Assembly (NCBI GenBank): GCA_900471525.1
Contig: UCEZ01000034.1
Span: forward strand, 1 to 58,853
Source: Hyphomicrobiales bacterium
Lineage (GTDB): Bacteria > Pseudomonadota > Alphaproteobacteria > Rhizobiales > Rhizobiaceae
Direction: 5' to 3'
Length of the DNA stretch: 58,853 bases
Numbering within the stretch: the first letter of the stretch is position 1; each line of letters begins with the position of its first letter. The notes beneath the pieces are model-generated. The model searched no databases. It saw only the letters and a program-made list of their open reading frames with translations, and was not told where the DNA came from. The position numbers and the translations under genes are program-made. This document shows, one piece after another, positions 1 through 8,205 of the stretch.

Positions 1-754
1 CCCAACGCCCGCCCCATACGCCCCAGTCGTCCCAATCAACGGCGGATGCCCAGATTGCACCCGTGATCGCACCTGCGAAAAAGGTTGCCGTGGGAAGATA
101 GTAGCTGGGATAGGGTTCGGAATAGTAGCCGATCGGGGCTGGCTCGTAACCCGGCTCGTAGAGCATTTCCGGGGCATACTGCGGCACATAGATCGTCTCG
201 GGGTTGGCCGACACGATGACGACGTTCTCGTTCTCCTCGCTAACCTTGATCTTGTCGTCGGTCTTGATGATCCCGTCTGCGACCGCCTTGTCGCGCAATT
301 GCTGGATCGCGACCAGAACGTCCTTCTGCTGGTAGGTCAGCGCTTCACCCAGCGACTGCGTCCAGTCGAGGTCCCCGCTCATCATCTTGACGATCTGCGG
401 ATAGTTCAGAAGCGAAACGACACTGCCGTCCCATGTGGCCTTGGGCTTCAGCTTGGTGTCCTTCTTCACTTGTTCCAGGTAACGCTCCGCCTCGACGATC
501 TGCAACGGATACAACGAAGCAGACGTCACCAGCGCGACAAGCTCATCGGGATAGAGCGCGATCCGCGCAACGAGAACCTCCAGTTCGTCATCGCTCAAAG
601 GCGCCGGGGTGTCGTCCGCGGCACCAGCCGGGTCGGCGGCCGCCGTTTCCTGCGCCAAGGCTGGCGAAAACACATTGGTTGCAAGAGGAGAACCCGGCAG
701 GGTCATTGCCAGGCAAACGCCGGCAGCAAGGAACAATCCATAAGGTCGAGGCAT
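1..754 (-). CDS. DUF3300 domain protein, 3' end cut by window
   Basis: The reading frame starts at the ATG complementary to 752-754 and runs off the left edge of the window, so the C-terminus is missing. The translation begins MPRPYGLFLAAGVCLAM, a signal peptide, followed by an Ala/Asp/Pro-rich linker. Then comes the DUF3300 core: LEVLVARIALYPDELVALV, followed by the conserved downstream pieces SLYPLQIVEAERY, KATWDGSVVSLLNYP and YQQKDVLVAIQQLRD. Near the edge it turns Tyr/Pro-rich (YVPQYAPEMLYEPGYEP) and then shows a hydrophobic stretch with tryptophans. DUF3300 proteins are exported and of unknown role. The neighbourhood is otherwise envelope-related. No EcfG-type promoter was seen upstream. 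Confidence 0.85.
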   Translation of the reverse strand, partial: MPRPYGLFLAAGVCLAMTLPGSPLATNVFSPALAQETAAADPAGAADDTPAPLSDDELEVLVARIALYPDELVALVTSASLYPLQIVEAERYLEQVKKDTKLKPKATWDGSVVSLLNYPQIVKMMSGDLDWTQSLGEALTYQQKDVLVAIQQLRDKAVADGIIKTDDKIKVSEENENVVIVSANPETIYVPQYAPEMLYEPGYEPAPIGYYSEPYPSYYLPTATFFAGAITGAIWASAVDWDDWGVWGGRW

Positions 755-1289
755 CTCGTCAATCCCCTTTGTCTGTCACAACTCTTGATTTTAGTCACAC
801 CTATCCGCGGTCGCTAGCCCTATCGGCCGAGCGTCCTATCCATCCGCGATAAAAGCTTGCCCTTGACGGAGCTCGAAAAGGACAGGGCCAAGCTTCGCAG
901 TCTGAGTTCCCGACAATATCACCAGAACACAGCAGCGCCGAAGATATCGGCAAGAATAGTCTTACAGTCTCGCTTTTCCGTCGAATTGGCAAGCAAAGAG
1001 GTTGATCACCCCTTCAAACGGTCTATTCCTCGTTATTCTTGTGGGGAGTTTGCTGAATGTATAGTTGGACCTAGTGCCTAGAAGCGCTAAAATCCGGTTT
1101 CGGACACCCTCCGCTTCCCGAAACTGCGAAAATCTCTGGCCACAGGATTTACAATGGACTCCTGCGGACAGATCGTCAATCTAACAACGGAGCACTGAGG
1201 CCGCACTTGACCGGCGAACCGCTCCAGGCATAAAAACAGCTGTTTTCACAACCAAAAAGAGCGTCAACTTGGAATGGTGGATGACATGA
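755..1289. other. Intergenic stretch without a recognisable gene
   Basis: No frame here reads like a protein; the short open frames have no ribosome site and no recognisable composition. A perfect 14-bp palindrome (AAAACAGCTGTTTT) lies at 1233-1246. It could be a protein-binding site or part of a hairpin, but nothing nearby identifies it. The stretch ends at the remnant of a response-regulator gene. Confidence 0.6.
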
Positions 1290-1478
1290 AGGCCGAACGG
1301 CATCAATGTGCTGCGCGGAATGCGCCGCGAGGGGCATGACACCCCGGCAATCATCATCACCGGTGGTGACGAGCCGAAGATGTGGGAGCGCTGCATGAGC
1401 GCCGGCACATCCGGATACTTGATAAAACCGTTGGAAAGGGCAACCGTTTTGGCAGTCATCGAGGCGTTATCGCGGTAA
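1290..1478 (+). pseudogene. Remnant of a response-regulator receiver domain
   Basis: From 1290 the frame reads RPNGINVLRGMRREGHDTP, then AIIITGGDEPKMWERCMSAG and TSGYLIKPLERATVLAVIEA, and stops at 1476-1478. This is the second half of a CheY-like receiver: the PxxNGixxLrxxR helix, the strand ending in the conserved Thr (IIITG), and the KP switch lysine. The first half, with the acidic pocket and phospho-acceptor Asp, is not joined to it. A TGA at 1287-1289 closes the frame just upstream, while VDDM lies one base out of frame at 1277-1288, which suggests a one-base indel. No start codon or ribosome site fits. I read it as a decayed gene; a sequencing frameshift is the alternative. Confidence 0.55.
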
Positions 1479-1575
1479 GCTCTCGCTACCGCATGACCTG
1501 ACGGTGTTCTATGTTTCGTAAGATAGAGGCCTGGGGGAGTTGGCAGATTATATCTTTGAATAAGGGGAGATCGTG

Positions 1576-2400
1576 ATGAAAACCAGTAATCGCTTCGCTT
1601 CGGCGTTCGCCTTGACGACGGGCCTGTTGTGGGCCTCTTCAGCCACGTCTGCGGATTTGGACGAACCGGCGCTCCCCCAAAGCGCGCCGATTGCGGAAAA
1701 GGAATGGTCCATATCGGTGACGCCCTATTTCTGGGCCGCGGGGCTTTCCGGCGACATTGGCGTGTTCGGGCGGCAGCCTGTTGATGTCGACATGAAGTTC
1801 AGCGACATATTCCAGGATCTGAAGTTCGCCGCGATGGTTTACGGTGATGCCAACAACGGTACCTGGGGCGTATTCGCCGATCTGATGTATGTGAATACAG
1901 AATCCGACGCATCGATCGAGCGCCTCGTCCTGGGCGTGCCGACGCAACTCAACGCGAGCGTCGAGACGAAGAGCTTCACCGCAACCTTGATGGGCGAGTA
2001 CCGCCTGGCGCTGGCCGACAACGTCACCTTCGACCTGATGGCGGGTGCTCGCATATGGAGCGTCGACAACGAGATCAAGGCCAGGCTTACCACCGGCGGC
2101 CCGCCGCTTGTTGATTTCAGCGGCGACGACGGTGCCACATGGGTCGATCCGATGATCGGGTTCAAGACGCGGATCGATACGAATTCGCCATTCTATATCA
2201 CCGCCTGGGGCATGATCGGTGGCTTCGGCGCGGGTGCGGATCTGGATTGGGATGTGATGGCCGGCGTCGGTTACGACTGGAACGAACGCATCTCCAGTTC
2301 GATCGGCTATCGCGCGCTTGGTGTCGATTACGACAACGACGGTTTCGTCTACGATGTTGTCCAACAGGGCATCTTCGTGGGAACGACAATTAACTTTTGA
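1576..2400 (+). CDS. Outer membrane beta-barrel protein
   Basis: A 274-residue exported protein. The signal peptide covers about the first 26 residues (basic start, hydrophobic core, then SATSAD). The mature part alternates short amphipathic strands with turns typical of small barrels: WSISVTPYFWAAGLSG, GTWGVFADLMYVNT, FTATLMGEYRLALADN, ITAWGMIGGFGAG, and a C-terminus ending in GIFVGTTINF. The terminal Phe is the usual assembly signal for Bam-inserted barrels. I chose ATG 1576 rather than GTG 1573 because the AAGGGGAGA ribosome site at 1562-1570 is then about six bases away. It is probably monocistronic. The substrate, if it is a pore, cannot be told from the sequence. Confidence 0.85.
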   Translation: MKTSNRFASAFALTTGLLWASSATSADLDEPALPQSAPIAEKEWSISVTPYFWAAGLSGDIGVFGRQPVDVDMKFSDIFQDLKFAAMVYGDANNGTWGVFADLMYVNTESDASIERLVLGVPTQLNASVETKSFTATLMGEYRLALADNVTFDLMAGARIWSVDNEIKARLTTGGPPLVDFSGDDGATWVDPMIGFKTRIDTNSPFYITAWGMIGGFGAGADLDWDVMAGVGYDWNERISSSIGYRALGVDYDNDGFVYDVVQQGIFVGTTINF

Positions 2401-2813
2401 CGCTTAACCGGCCTGCGCGTGGTCTCACCTACCGGCTGAGTTTCCGTTTGCGAACGGCCGGCGATTTTACTGCCTTCAGGGAGACGGATCGCAAAAAATC
2501 CCGGTATCAATTGCCCTGGAAATCTGCCAAAGACCCTGTCGTCCGCAAGGACCGGACGCGGCTGCTATTAGATTTAGAATAGGGCCGGGCGGGCAGATTG
2601 ACGTCTCTCTCGCTGCCACGAAAGAACGTGGCCGTCCTTTTTTCGTGTCGTCAGTCTTGCCGGCATTGCACTCAAACCGTTGAATACCTGACATTTCCCG
2701 GTTGAGACGGTGCGTTTCGGCGATGTTTCAGATGATCCGGCAGACCCGCCACACACAAGGAATCGGCCCTATCGTGCCTACTCTGCCCGATCGGGTCACT
2801 TGGAATTGCAGAT
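2401..2813. other. Intergenic stretch without a recognisable gene
   Basis: This stretch lies between the barrel protein and the GT41 gene. Short open frames exist on both strands, but they lack ribosome sites and protein-like composition. A weak hairpin (CACGAAA pairing with TTTCGTG, about 2616-2648, with an internal T run) might end transcription. No promoter is clear enough to report. Confidence 0.5.
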
Positions 2814-4739
2814 ATGGACGGGCAAGGACTTGCCGCGGCGAAGGCCGCATTTGAACGAGCTGACTATCTGGAAGCCTTGACGCTGCTAAGCCCCATGCTT
2901 GGCGAGACAACGGATGCGGCGCCCCTGGTGCTTCTCGGCGAAGCGCTCGAAAGGCTCGGTCTTCCGGCCGAGGCGGCCGAAGCCTTCGAGCAAGCTGCGC
3001 AATGCGTCGGCAGCAATTCCGCGCATCTGCTGAGCCGCGCCACGGCACTTTACTTCGATGCCGGTGACGACGATCGCGCGCAACTGATCGGCATCAGGCT
3101 GCTCGATACCCTTCCGGGCGATGCACCGCTGGCCTACGTTCTGGCGCGTTCGTTTCGACGCACCGGGGATACCGCCCTCATCGATCTCGTCAAGGAGACG
3201 CTGGCGGACAGTGATGATGCGGACCACCTCAAGCTTGCCGGCGAAATCCTCGGCGAGGACGAGCGAAATCCGCTGGTGCTGACGGTCTTCCGGAAACTTG
3301 CGGCATTGTATCCCGACGATCCCTATACGCAGTTCAAGTTCATGTCGGTTGCGCGTGACTTCTGCGACTTCGAAGCGATCGAAAAGCTGGAGCAGGCGAT
3401 TGCCGGCAAACTGGCTGCAGGCGATCTTTCCCCGCTTGAGGGCGAAACGGCCTATTCGAACCTCTTGCGTTGTGGCGACCAGCGGCTGAACCGGCTGGCG
3501 ACGAACAATCCCGGCCTGACCTCCGCGCCTTCGCCGGCCGGCAGCAGGCAAAGGCGGATGCGACCGCATCCATGGGGTGACAGGATCCGCATCGGCTATC
3601 TTTCCAGCGATTTCTGGAGCGAACACGCCACCATGCGTCTCATGCAAAGCGTGCTGGAGGCACATGATAGAAGCCGCTTCGACGTTACCCTCTATTGCTA
3701 TACTCCCGAACGTCATACAGCCGCCGATGACGGCAACCGCGAAAAGTGGGGCCGCATCGTCTCGTTGCTGAACCGGACCGACGCCGAGGCGGCCGACATC
3801 ATCCGGCAGCAGAACATCGACATTCTCGTTGATCTCAAGGGGCATACCGGCGGGTCGCGGTCCAACATCCTCAACCAGATGGTGGCTCCGGTTCAGGTCG
3901 CCTGGCTCGGCTTTCCCGGTAGTGCCGTCAACATCGATTGCGACTACGTCATCGGCGACAGGGTCGTGCTGCCGAACGGTTCCAGACAGAACTACCACGA
4001 GAAATTCTGCCTTCTGCCGGAAAGCTACCAGCCGAACGATCCGTCTCACCGCGCCCTCCCTCCTACCGCCAGCCGCCAGGAGCTGGGATTGCCGGCAGAT
4101 CGCTTCGTATTCGCGGCCTTCAATGCACCGCGCAAGATTTCGCTTGCGGTCCTCGATCGCTGGGCCGAAATTCTGCGTCGCTCTAGCCGTTCCATCCTCT
4201 GGGTGATGATCGATGGCGACCTCGCCCGCACTAATTTTCTCGCGGCCTTCAAGAAGCGCGGCGTCGAGGCGGAGAGAATTATCTTCGCGCCGACAACAAG
4301 CTATGACGCCCATATCGCCCGTCTGCAAGCGGCGGACGCCGGGCTCGACACCTTCCCCTACAACGGCCATACGACCACATCGGATAAACTGTGGGCAGGC
4401 CTGCCGGTCGTCACGCTGAAGGGCAGCAACTTCGCTTCGCGAGTTTCCGAAAGTCTGCTGGAGGCGCTTGGGCTTCCGGAACTGGTTGCCGCCACGCCTG
4501 ACGCCTTCGTCGAGCTAGCTGTTGCGCTGTCGGAAAACCCTCACAGGATCGCGGAGCTGAAGCAGGCGATTGCCAGAAACAGATTTGCCGCGCCGCTTTT
4601 CGATGCGGAACGGTTCTGTCGGCATCTGGAGCACGGATATGAGATGATGGCCAACCGCGCCAAGGCGAAACTGCAGCCGGACCATATCGACGTTCCCCGA
4701 CTGCCGGGCCGATCAGAGGCGTTTTCGACGCGTATCTAA
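2814..4739 (+). CDS. SPINDLY/OGT-type glycosyltransferase, GT41 with TPR
   Basis: A 641-residue cytosolic protein. The N-terminal ~220 residues form TPR-like helical pairs (YLEALTLLSPMLGE, LGLPAEAAEAFEQAAQCVG). From about residue 255 the GT41 catalytic region begins. It contains IRIGYLSSDFWSEHATMRLM, then DILVDLKGHTGGSRSNIL, VQVAWLGFPGSAVNIDCDYV, and the nucleotide-binding region LDTFPYNGHTTTSDKLWAGL followed by PVVTLKGSNFASRVSES. These match eukaryotic O-GlcNAc transferase and SPINDLY blocks in order. Family members move GlcNAc or fucose to Ser/Thr of proteins; some bacterial relatives glycosylate surface proteins. Length and both domains are complete. The acceptor is unknown: no flagellin or adhesin gene sits beside it. 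Confidence 0.9.
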   Translation: MDGQGLAAAKAAFERADYLEALTLLSPMLGETTDAAPLVLLGEALERLGLPAEAAEAFEQAAQCVGSNSAHLLSRATALYFDAGDDDRAQLIGIRLLDTLPGDAPLAYVLARSFRRTGDTALIDLVKETLADSDDADHLKLAGEILGEDERNPLVLTVFRKLAALYPDDPYTQFKFMSVARDFCDFEAIEKLEQAIAGKLAAGDLSPLEGETAYSNLLRCGDQRLNRLATNNPGLTSAPSPAGSRQRRMRPHPWGDRIRIGYLSSDFWSEHATMRLMQSVLEAHDRSRFDVTLYCYTPERHTAADDGNREKWGRIVSLLNRTDAEAADIIRQQNIDILVDLKGHTGGSRSNILNQMVAPVQVAWLGFPGSAVNIDCDYVIGDRVVLPNGSRQNYHEKFCLLPESYQPNDPSHRALPPTASRQELGLPADRFVFAAFNAPRKISLAVLDRWAEILRRSSRSILWVMIDGDLARTNFLAAFKKRGVEAERIIFAPTTSYDAHIARLQAADAGLDTFPYNGHTTTSDKLWAGLPVVTLKGSNFASRVSESLLEALGLPELVAATPDAFVELAVALSENPHRIAELKQAIARNRFAAPLFDAERFCRHLEHGYEMMANRAKAKLQPDHIDVPRLPGRSEAFSTRI

Positions 4740-4887
4740 GTGGTCAACACGGATTGGTGACATCGCATACCGGCGGCTTCCTCGCCACTGGACGCGGATT
4801 GTGAGTACAGCCCCCAGCAATCAATGCTACAGGTCGCTGCACGATCGCCGGCTCTGTCGGCGCCAACATCCTTGAAAGGGGCCGTTC

Positions 4888-5121
4888 ATGGCCGAAAAAT
4901 TCATCGTCCTTCCGTATCGCAGGGTTCGTGGCGGGATGGCACCAGGAGAGATGCGCCAGGCATCCAATGCTGCAAGTGCAGAGAAGATAGCCGCGGCCAT
5001 GGCAGGCCGCTTTGCCGGCGTCGCAGCCTATGCCGTCGATGTCGACGAGGAAACAGGCGACATGACCAGCCCAAGACTGCTGGTAAAATTCGGAGACATC
5101 GCCGAACTGCCGTCGGCCTAA
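4888..5121 (+). CDS. Small hypothetical protein, 77 residues
   Basis: I do not recognise the family. The protein starts MAEKFIVLPYRRVRGGMAPG, continues with an Ala-rich helix (NAASAEKIAAAMAGRFAGVAA), then a strand-turn-strand part ending in LLVKFGDIAELPSA. It has no signal peptide, membrane helix or cysteine. A plausible GAAAGGGG ribosome site at about 4872-4879 precedes ATG 4888. The compact composition and good start argue for a real gene. It lies between the GT41 gene and the first EcfG-type promoter, and has no such promoter itself. Confidence 0.65.
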   Translation: MAEKFIVLPYRRVRGGMAPGEMRQASNAASAEKIAAAMAGRFAGVAAYAVDVDEETGDMTSPRLLVKFGDIAELPSA

Positions 5122-5209
5122 TTTCCAATTAGGTGATGCAGCTAGCGCGCCTTTTTTGAACAAAAAAATGGCTATGTGGCTGCTTTCAGCACCAGAATCG
5201 CCTTTTCGA

Positions 5210-5234
5210 GGAACATTCGTCTCGCAGCGACGTT
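5210..5234 (+). promoter_or_regulatory. EcfG-type (general stress) promoter
   Basis: GGAAC at 5210-5214, a 16-bp spacer and CGTT at 5231-5234 match exactly the alphaproteobacterial EcfG/sigma-EcfG consensus. It is 64 bases upstream of the Thr/Pro-rich membrane protein that starts at 5299. Confidence 0.85.
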
Positions 5235-5298
5235 TAATGGGCAGTTGCCTTCAACGTTTGCTGGCACAGGCACCATTTCTCGAAAGGATATGAACGCC

Positions 5299-5784
5299 AT
5301 GAATCAACGTTTTGACCCCAGTGAAAACCGCAACGTCAATCCTGCAGCATGGCCGTCCGAACAGGCAAGCCAGCGTATCGATCCGGCGACAGGTGCGCCG
5401 GTGAATGATCCGTTGACAAACCAGCGGCGGCCGGAAGACATCGAACCCCGCTCGACCCGCTCGAAATGGCCGGTGCTGATCATCCTGCTCGCAGGTCTGG
5501 TTCTGGCATTGCTTGTCTGGCTGCCGGCAGAAATGTCGACCGATCAACCGAATGATACGGCAACGCAGCCGTCGACGACGGATCAGACGACCACGCCGCC
5601 GGCCGACAACGCCACCCCGCCAGTCGACAATAGCGCGACCCCGGGCACGGCAACTCCGGACACCAATGCTACTCCGGATACCACAACGACGCCGAACGCA
5701 ACGCCTGCGACCCCGGATACCCAGACTCCGGCTACCGGTACAGATACGCAGACCCCTGCCACCGGCACCGCCCCGCAGAACTAA
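5299..5784 (+). CDS. Membrane-anchored Thr/Pro-rich protein
   Basis: A 161-residue protein. Residues 1-55 are hydrophilic. One transmembrane helix follows (WPVLIILLAGLVLALLVWLP, about residues 55-75). The C-terminal ~80 residues are almost only Thr, Pro, Asn, Asp and Ala, with repeats such as TPDTNATPDTTTTPNATPAT. The topology suggests a cytoplasmic N-terminus and an extended periplasmic tail, perhaps reaching into the cell wall. The start at 5299 is preferred over 5290 because AAAGGA at 5283-5288 is then ten bases away. An exact EcfG-type promoter lies upstream and a hairpin terminator follows, so it is a single-gene stress unit. The function is unknown. Confidence 0.8.
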   Translation: MNQRFDPSENRNVNPAAWPSEQASQRIDPATGAPVNDPLTNQRRPEDIEPRSTRSKWPVLIILLAGLVLALLVWLPAEMSTDQPNDTATQPSTTDQTTTPPADNATPPVDNSATPGTATPDTNATPDTTTTPNATPATPDTQTPATGTDTQTPATGTAPQN

Positions 5785-5804
5785 TCTGCGATCAATGACA
5801 GGTT

Positions 5805-5836
5805 GGCGGGACCGCTCCGGTGGTTCCGCCGTTTTT
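5805..5836 (+). terminator. Rho-independent terminator
   Basis: GGCGGGACC (5805-5813) pairs with GGTTCCGCC (5822-5830), with one G-T pair, and is followed by GTTTTT. It ends the unit starting at 5210. Confidence 0.8.
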
Positions 5837-5859
5837 CATCCCGGTTTCCGGATTTCGAA

Positions 5860-5884
5860 TGAACCAAATGTCATGCAATCCGTT
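5860..5884 (+). promoter_or_regulatory. Probable EcfG-type promoter, one mismatch
   Basis: TGAAC at 5860-5864, a 16-bp spacer and CGTT at 5881-5884. Eight of nine consensus bases match. It is 36 bases before the start of the BON-domain gene. Confidence 0.65.
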
Positions 5885-5920
5885 TCCCTTCTCGATCGGA
5901 TCAGCAATGAGGAGGCAACA

Positions 5921-6367
5921 ATGATCGGCAAGACCCCCAGACCCACGGGGCGCGAGGAAGATTATCGCGATTACGAGGAACGAGACCTCGATGAAGGCTG
6001 GCCGTATGCCGACGCCGTACCCGGATCCGACGACGCGGGAAACCCCGGATTCCAGCGCAGCAGCGATACCGCAATCCAGAGTAAAAACGGCCCAAACCTT
6101 TCCGGCGATGACACCGAGGCGAACGTTGAGGACGACGTGCTTGAAGATACGATCACCAACGCGCTTGAAGACAGCGACATCGAAACGTCGGGTGTCGATA
6201 TCAAGGCCAGGCGCGGACTAGTCTGGCTGACAGGTGCGGTCGACACGGCGCAGGAACGGCGCAAGATCGAAGTGCTAATCTATGCGATTCCCGGCGTCGT
6301 CAACCTTCGCAACGATCTGACGACAAGCGGGGCGGATGGCGGAATCCCGACGGATTGGGATGATTGA
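5921..6367 (+). CDS. BON domain protein
   Basis: A 148-residue protein with an acidic, charged N-terminal half (EEDYRDYEERDLDEGWPYAD) and a BON domain over about residues 65-135. The BON part runs LEDTITNALEDSDIETSGVD, then IKARRGLVWLTGAVDTAQER, RKIEVLIYAIPGVVNLRNDL. It shows the alpha-beta-beta-alpha-beta pattern and the central conserved Gly (LTGAV). No signal peptide is seen, which differs from the periplasmic OsmY type and suggests a cytosolic or peripheral role. The GGAGG ribosome site at about 5910-5914 fixes ATG 5921. BON proteins are associated with osmotic and envelope stress, in line with the EcfG-like promoter upstream. Confidence 0.85.
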   Translation: MIGKTPRPTGREEDYRDYEERDLDEGWPYADAVPGSDDAGNPGFQRSSDTAIQSKNGPNLSGDDTEANVEDDVLEDTITNALEDSDIETSGVDIKARRGLVWLTGAVDTAQERRKIEVLIYAIPGVVNLRNDLTTSGADGGIPTDWDD

Positions 6368-6434
6368 TCCGAGGTCCACCTCGCCTATACGCTGAACATC
6401 TGCGCGTCGATCCCTGACTGACAGCGAAGGGCCG

Positions 6435-6728
6435 TCAAGCCCGGGTCTCGCGATGGCGCGCAGGAACAGCCGAAACCGCGTTCCAGCCGAATTGGCTCTT
6501 TGATGGATCGCCCTTGCCCGGCACCCAGAAGGTAGCCGCCGGCATCGACCGCCCTGCCGGTTTCGACAGATGGACCATCACAGCGCGCCTGGCTTCCGAT
6601 GGATGAGAAAACAGACGGCCATCAAGGCTCCAGACGCCATATTTGACCGCGACGAAGCGAAACCGGTCACCTTCGGGCATGACTGCCCCCACGGCTTCGC
6701 CGTTGAATTCTATCACCTGTTTCTGCAT
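6435..6728 (-). CDS. Small hypothetical stress-island protein
   Basis: A 97-residue protein starting MQKQVIEFNGEAVGAVMPEG, then RFRFVAVKYGVWSLDGRLF, with a basic C-terminus. The pattern of short strands suggests a compact cytosolic fold, but I do not recognise the family. The start is taken at 6728 because a GGGAG ribosome site lies about nine to ten bases upstream on this strand; the open frame extends to 6881 without support. An exact EcfG-type promoter lies about 95 bases upstream, and its position inside the longer frame also argues for the short version. Confidence 0.7.
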   Translation of the reverse strand: MQKQVIEFNGEAVGAVMPEGDRFRFVAVKYGVWSLDGRLFSHPSEARRAVMVHLSKPAGRSMPAATFWVPGKGDPSKSQFGWNAVSAVPARHRETRA

Positions 6729-6822
6729 GAGATACCGCTCCCGCTGCCGCTTGCCGCGACAATCATTCCATTCGTTGCGCATGGCGCAATAGACCGAGCC
6801 CTCGCCTTCAGCCAACCGTCTT

Positions 6823-6847
6823 AACGGATGAATTTGACGTTTGTTCC
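6823..6847 (-). promoter_or_regulatory. EcfG-type promoter
   Basis: Read on the minus strand: GGAAC (6847-6843), 16-bp spacer, CGTT (6826-6823). Exact match. It points at the small protein starting at 6728. Confidence 0.8.
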
Positions 6848-6928
6848 GGCCTGCGGAAAAAATAATGGGGAATTCACACACAGCGATTGGGTTCGGGAGA
6901 GCATGCCCCGAACCCGCCGCCGCCTTTG

Positions 6929-8182
6929 TCAGGCCAGAAACCTGTCGGGCCTGAAAGGCTTGATGTCGATCACCGTCTTCTCGCCGGTCATTTTTTCGGC
7001 GAGCGCGCGGCCGGTGATAGGGCCGAGCGTCATGCCGTGATGGGCGTGGCCGAAGGCAAACCAGAGGCCTTCGTGACGCGGTGCCTTGCCGATGATCGGC
7101 ATCATGTCCGGCGTGCAGGGGCGTGCGCCCATCCAGGGTTCCTCATCGCGGCGTTCGGCGAGCGGGAAAAATTCGCGGGCGACGCGTTCGGCACGGGTCA
7201 ACTGCACCGGTGTTTTCGGCGCATCACGAGTGGCGAACTCGGCACCGGTGGTGAGCCGTATGCCGCGCAGCATCGGCGCGAGAAAATAACCCTTCTCGGC
7301 ATCCAGCACCCAGTTGTTGAGCTGCGCACCCTCTTCCATGCCGTAGTGCATGTGATAGCCGCGCTTGACGGCCAGCGGGAAGTGGTAGCCGAGCTTCCTG
7401 GTCACCGTATCGGCCCAAGGACCGAGCGCGACGACGATTTCCTTGGCTTCAACCGGTCCCTCCGGCGTCGCGACGCGCCAACCGGCACCCTCGAGAATAT
7501 GCTCCAGCGTCGCGGCATCGCCTGCGACGAGGCGTCCGCCCAGCGACTGGAAATAGATGAGATACGCCTTGTTGAGGCTGTGTGGATCGCGGATCGACCA
7601 GGGGTCGGTCCAGCGCAGACCGCCGGTGAGGTCCGCCCTGATCGACGGCTCCATCGTCTTCAACTCGCTGCTCGACAGCTTCTGATGGTTGACGCCGAAA
7701 GCCGAGGAGAGCTTTTCCGCGTCCTTGTAGGCCGCATCACGCGCCGCCTCTGTACGAAAAACCTTCATCCAGCCATCCTTGCGGATGAGGTCGCCGGCGC
7801 CGGACGCATTGATCAGATCGCTGTGCTCGGCGATCGAATTCTCGATCAGCGGCGCGTACATCGAGGCAATGTTCTGGTGCTGGGTGAAGCCGGAATTCCA
7901 CCAGTAGCGAATGAGGAACGGCACAAGGCCGGGCAGCGCACGAAAGTGGTAGTGCGCGTCGATGGTATTGTTCAGCGCATAGCGGAACAGCGCGCCGAAA
8001 TCGTGTGGGAAGCCGTAGGGAAAAACGCCCTCACGCTGGATCAGGCCGGCATTGCCATAGGAGGTTTCCTCGCCGGCACCGCGGCGATCGAGAAGCACCA
8101 CGGACTTGCCTCGCCGCGCGAGGTGGATTGCCGTCGACAGGCCGACGATGCCTGCGCCCAAAACAACGACGTCTGTCTTCAT
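6929..8182 (-). CDS. FAD-dependent D-amino-acid dehydrogenase-like protein
   Basis: A 417-residue member of the DAO/DadA flavoprotein family. The N-terminus carries the Rossmann FAD motif VVLGAGIVGLSTAIHLARRG with the acidic end of strand 2 (VVLLDRRG). Downstream are ETSYGNAGLI, typical of DadA, the KEIVVALGPWAD block and the C-terminal FAD-closing block KAPRHEGLWFAFGHAHHGMT. DadA oxidises D-amino acids, passing electrons to the quinone pool; related enzymes act on other amino acids, so the substrate is not certain. I chose ATG 8182 over the longer frame because the FAD motif then begins right after the start and a GGGGAA site precedes it. It follows a membrane-protein gene by 23 bases, probably as one transcript. 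Confidence 0.85.
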   Translation of the reverse strand: MKTDVVVLGAGIVGLSTAIHLARRGKSVVLLDRRGAGEETSYGNAGLIQREGVFPYGFPHDFGALFRYALNNTIDAHYHFRALPGLVPFLIRYWWNSGFTQHQNIASMYAPLIENSIAEHSDLINASGAGDLIRKDGWMKVFRTEAARDAAYKDAEKLSSAFGVNHQKLSSSELKTMEPSIRADLTGGLRWTDPWSIRDPHSLNKAYLIYFQSLGGRLVAGDAATLEHILEGAGWRVATPEGPVEAKEIVVALGPWADTVTRKLGYHFPLAVKRGYHMHYGMEEGAQLNNWVLDAEKGYFLAPMLRGIRLTTGAEFATRDAPKTPVQLTRAERVAREFFPLAERRDEEPWMGARPCTPDMMPIIGKAPRHEGLWFAFGHAHHGMTLGPITGRALAEKMTGEKTVIDIKPFRPDRFLA

Positions 8183-8205
8183 GTCCGGTTCCCCAATTCT
8201 TCTGC

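Noticed and set aside
2397..2582. Short open frame after the outer-membrane protein
   Set aside because: It overlaps the upstream stop, has no ribosome site and no protein-like pattern.
2886..4370. Long open frame antisense to the GT41 gene
   Set aside because: The GT41 frame has clear domain blocks; the antisense frame is rich in Arg, Gly and His with no fold, the usual mirror of a GC-rich coding strand.
5583..5768. Val/Gly-rich minus-strand frame opposite the Thr/Pro-rich tail
   Set aside because: It is simply the reverse reading of the low-complexity Thr-Pro-Asp coding repeats.
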